From Methylobacter sp. (GTDB lineage: Bacteria; Pseudomonadota; Gammaproteobacteria; Methylococcales; Methylomonadaceae): a stretch of DNA of 35,817 bases. The position numbers were made by a program, and so were the translations under genes. Under the pieces are notes generated by a model that did not search any database, was not told the origin of the DNA, and saw only the letters and a list, made by a program, of their open reading frames with translations. The stretch lies in assembly GCF_004322395.1 (NCBI RefSeq), contig NZ_SCTW01000155.1:1-35817 (forward strand), in the 5' to 3' direction. Positions within the stretch are counted from its first letter, which is position 1; each line of letters begins with the position of its first letter. This document shows positions 32,501 to 35,500 of this stretch, piece by piece.

Positions 32501-35500
32501 CGCCGCTTAATGCGCTTTCCGGCGCAGTCACATTAACAACAGTCAGATCGGCGTAAGGAGTCTGTACGTCTATTGCCGATACCAAGCTGGTATTGTCGGC
32601 ACGCGTATCCGGCTCCAATACTTCCAAACCGCTATCGGATTTAACCGCCAAGTAATATCTGCCGGCAGGTTTATAGGGCAAATTGACGGAAACCGATTTT
32701 GTATAGGACTCGCCCGTTTTAAGCGCACCGTTATGACGGTAAGTGCCAATCACCACGTCATCACCATTACCGATGACGCTGTCTGTGCTGATGATTATCT
32801 GGTCATTCCAAGCGGCCGGCGTGTCAAGGTTGCCGTTATTGGCAACGCTCCAACTGACATTGATGGCTTCTCCGGCTACGCCGCTGACCGGTGCGGTAAA
32901 ATTCGCCACCTGCAAATCCGCGTAAGGAACAGCTAAGGATTGGGTCTGGATATTGGCGCTATTGTTGGAGCTTGCAGTATTGGTAGGGTTAGTTTCAAAT
33001 AATGCGCTTTGCCCCGCCCCATTTTGGTTGGTGACCACACGAATTTCGATTTCGCCTACGCCGCGCAAGCCATCGGGAAGCCGGAAATTAAAGCTGCGAT
33101 TCCTGAACTCGCCCGAAGCAATCATCCCCGCTCCCGCTTGGGTAATATCGTAAGCAATGCTGGTATTAAGCAGTTGTTCGCCTGTGGTTTTATTGGTGAT
33201 AACAATCCGCTCATTAAACCCGGCAGGCGCAACCGACTGACCTTCGTTCCAAGTCTCCCATGCTAAAGCGATCAATCCGCCAGCATAGATCGTTGTTTGG
33301 TCTATGTGTAGGTTCTTGACCAATAAGTCGGGGCCGGAAGCGATAGTAGTTATGCTCGTGTTATTGGTTTCGGCGGTATCTTGCAGGTTGTTTTCAAAGA
33401 TGTCCGCGTTGTAGTCGGTGCCGATCACAAACTCAAACTGACCGGCCGCATTGACTCCTGTAGGCCAAGTCAAAGTATAAGCGCGGTCGACAAAACCACC
33501 TGCCGCCAAGGTGCCGTCGACTGAAGGGATATAGGGCAAATCTGCACTGGCAACCAGTTGACCGGTCGACAGGTTCCTTACCTGCAAATGGTCTTTCCAT
33601 GCTTTGGTAATATCGGCATCGCCCGTGTTGCTGACCCGCCAGTTCAACGTCACCGCAGTGCCTGGCGCCCAGGCGCCAGGCGGTTCAATATTTAACGAAC
33701 CCAATTTTAAATCGGGATAAGCGGACAATGTTGCCTGGATGGTGGTGATGGCGGCATTGTTTTGTTCGCCGGTCGTGCCGGTTTCGGCGACACTGTTAGC
33801 AACGTCCGCCGTCACTTGAAAAGACAAATCCCCCGAGCCTCTGTTGCCTTCCGGCAAGGTAATGGTGATTTGTCGGTTGCGTCCGGCTCCCGCTTGCAAA
33901 GGCGCTGTGCCGATGTCATCGTAATTGACCAAGTAATTGGCGATGATTTCGTTAGTCGACACATTGCGGACTATTACCCGATCTTGCCACGCCGATACAG
34001 TTTCTTGGTTGCCGTTATTAAAGGTCTCCCAGCTCAATACGACCTGCCCGCCCGATTTTAGTTGCGTCTCAACCGGAGCAACCGCCAAGTTGCGGACGAT
34101 TAAATCAGGTCCCGGCTCGCTTCCCAAACCGGTAATCATGACTTTGGCGATTTTAGGCACCTGCACGGCGCTAAATTTATAATTGGTGGTGCCCGTTCTG
34201 AAAAGGTCCCCTTCCACCAATAATGTATAAATGCCGGTTTGCACTAAGAGTATCGGGCCTTTATCAAAGTCAAAGTTCATATAACTGGTATCGAATACGA
34301 CTTGGCCGTAGGGATCCAACAAACGCCAATAGGTGGTGTTTGATAGCGTTTGGCAGTCAAAATAATATTGCTCGCCAACTGTGGCGTTAAACCGGTAAAT
34401 ATCCGTCTCATTAGCCGGGTTAAGCTGGCCGCTGATCACAGTGCCCGGGGTAATGACCGTTCCTTGGACTATATCCAATAAGCGGAAACTGTAGTTGCCG
34501 ACCATGGCGCCATTGCCGTCGATAATCAGCGTGTAGTCCCCGGCGACCAGGTCATAAATGGCCGAGCCATAGAGATTACCTGAATCGCTGCTGGTGAAAT
34601 CCATTGCTGAGACTACCGCCCCTCGGGGACCAATCAATGTCCAATTGGTAGCGGTATTACTCAAGGCATCGAAATACAGCTGTTTGGCTTCGCTCAGGCT
34701 AAAACTGTAGAAGTCGCGCTGCCCGACATGGGCAATGCTGCCGTTAACGGTATCGCCGACCGTGAGCGGGTATTGCTCATCGGTGATTTTCTGCACTGTG
34801 AAGCTGTAATTGCTGGTTGCGCCCGCATCAGAAATAGAGCCTTCTATCAGCAAGGTATACGCACCGGTTTGAGTCAAGGCCTGTGGTTCCTGGTCGCTAT
34901 CGAAACGAACTGGTCCAAACACGACTTGACCATGGGGATCTAACAGCCGCCAATAGGGCCAATAATTGCCTGAAAAGCTTTTAGAATCGAAATAAAACCG
35001 TTCACCGGCTATGACATTAAATTGGTACAGGTCGGTCTCATTGGCCGGGCTGAGCTGGCCGCTGACCGCGATCCCCGGTGTCACTGGCGTGGTTTGAGCG
35101 ACGTCCAAGACGCGGAAGCTGTAGTTGCCGACCATGTCGGCATTGCCGTCAATGGTCAGCGTGTAGTCGCCGGCGACCAGGTCATAAATGGCTGAACCAT
35201 TAGGATAATTTGAGTCGCTCTTGGTGAAATCCATTGCTGAGACTACCGTCCCTCTAGGACCTATCAGTGTCCAGTTGAAGCTACTATTGTTCGTCAATGA
35301 GTCGAAGTAAAGCTGCTTGGCCTCGCCCAGGCTAAAGCTGTAAAAGTCGCGCTGTCCGGCATGGGCGATGCTGCCGGTAACGGTATCGCCCATGGTGAGC
35401 GGGTACTGCTCGTCAGTGACTTTCTGCACATTAAAGCTGTAATTACTGGTTGCTCCTATATTATAGATTCGGCCTTCGATCAGCAGGGTATACGCACCGG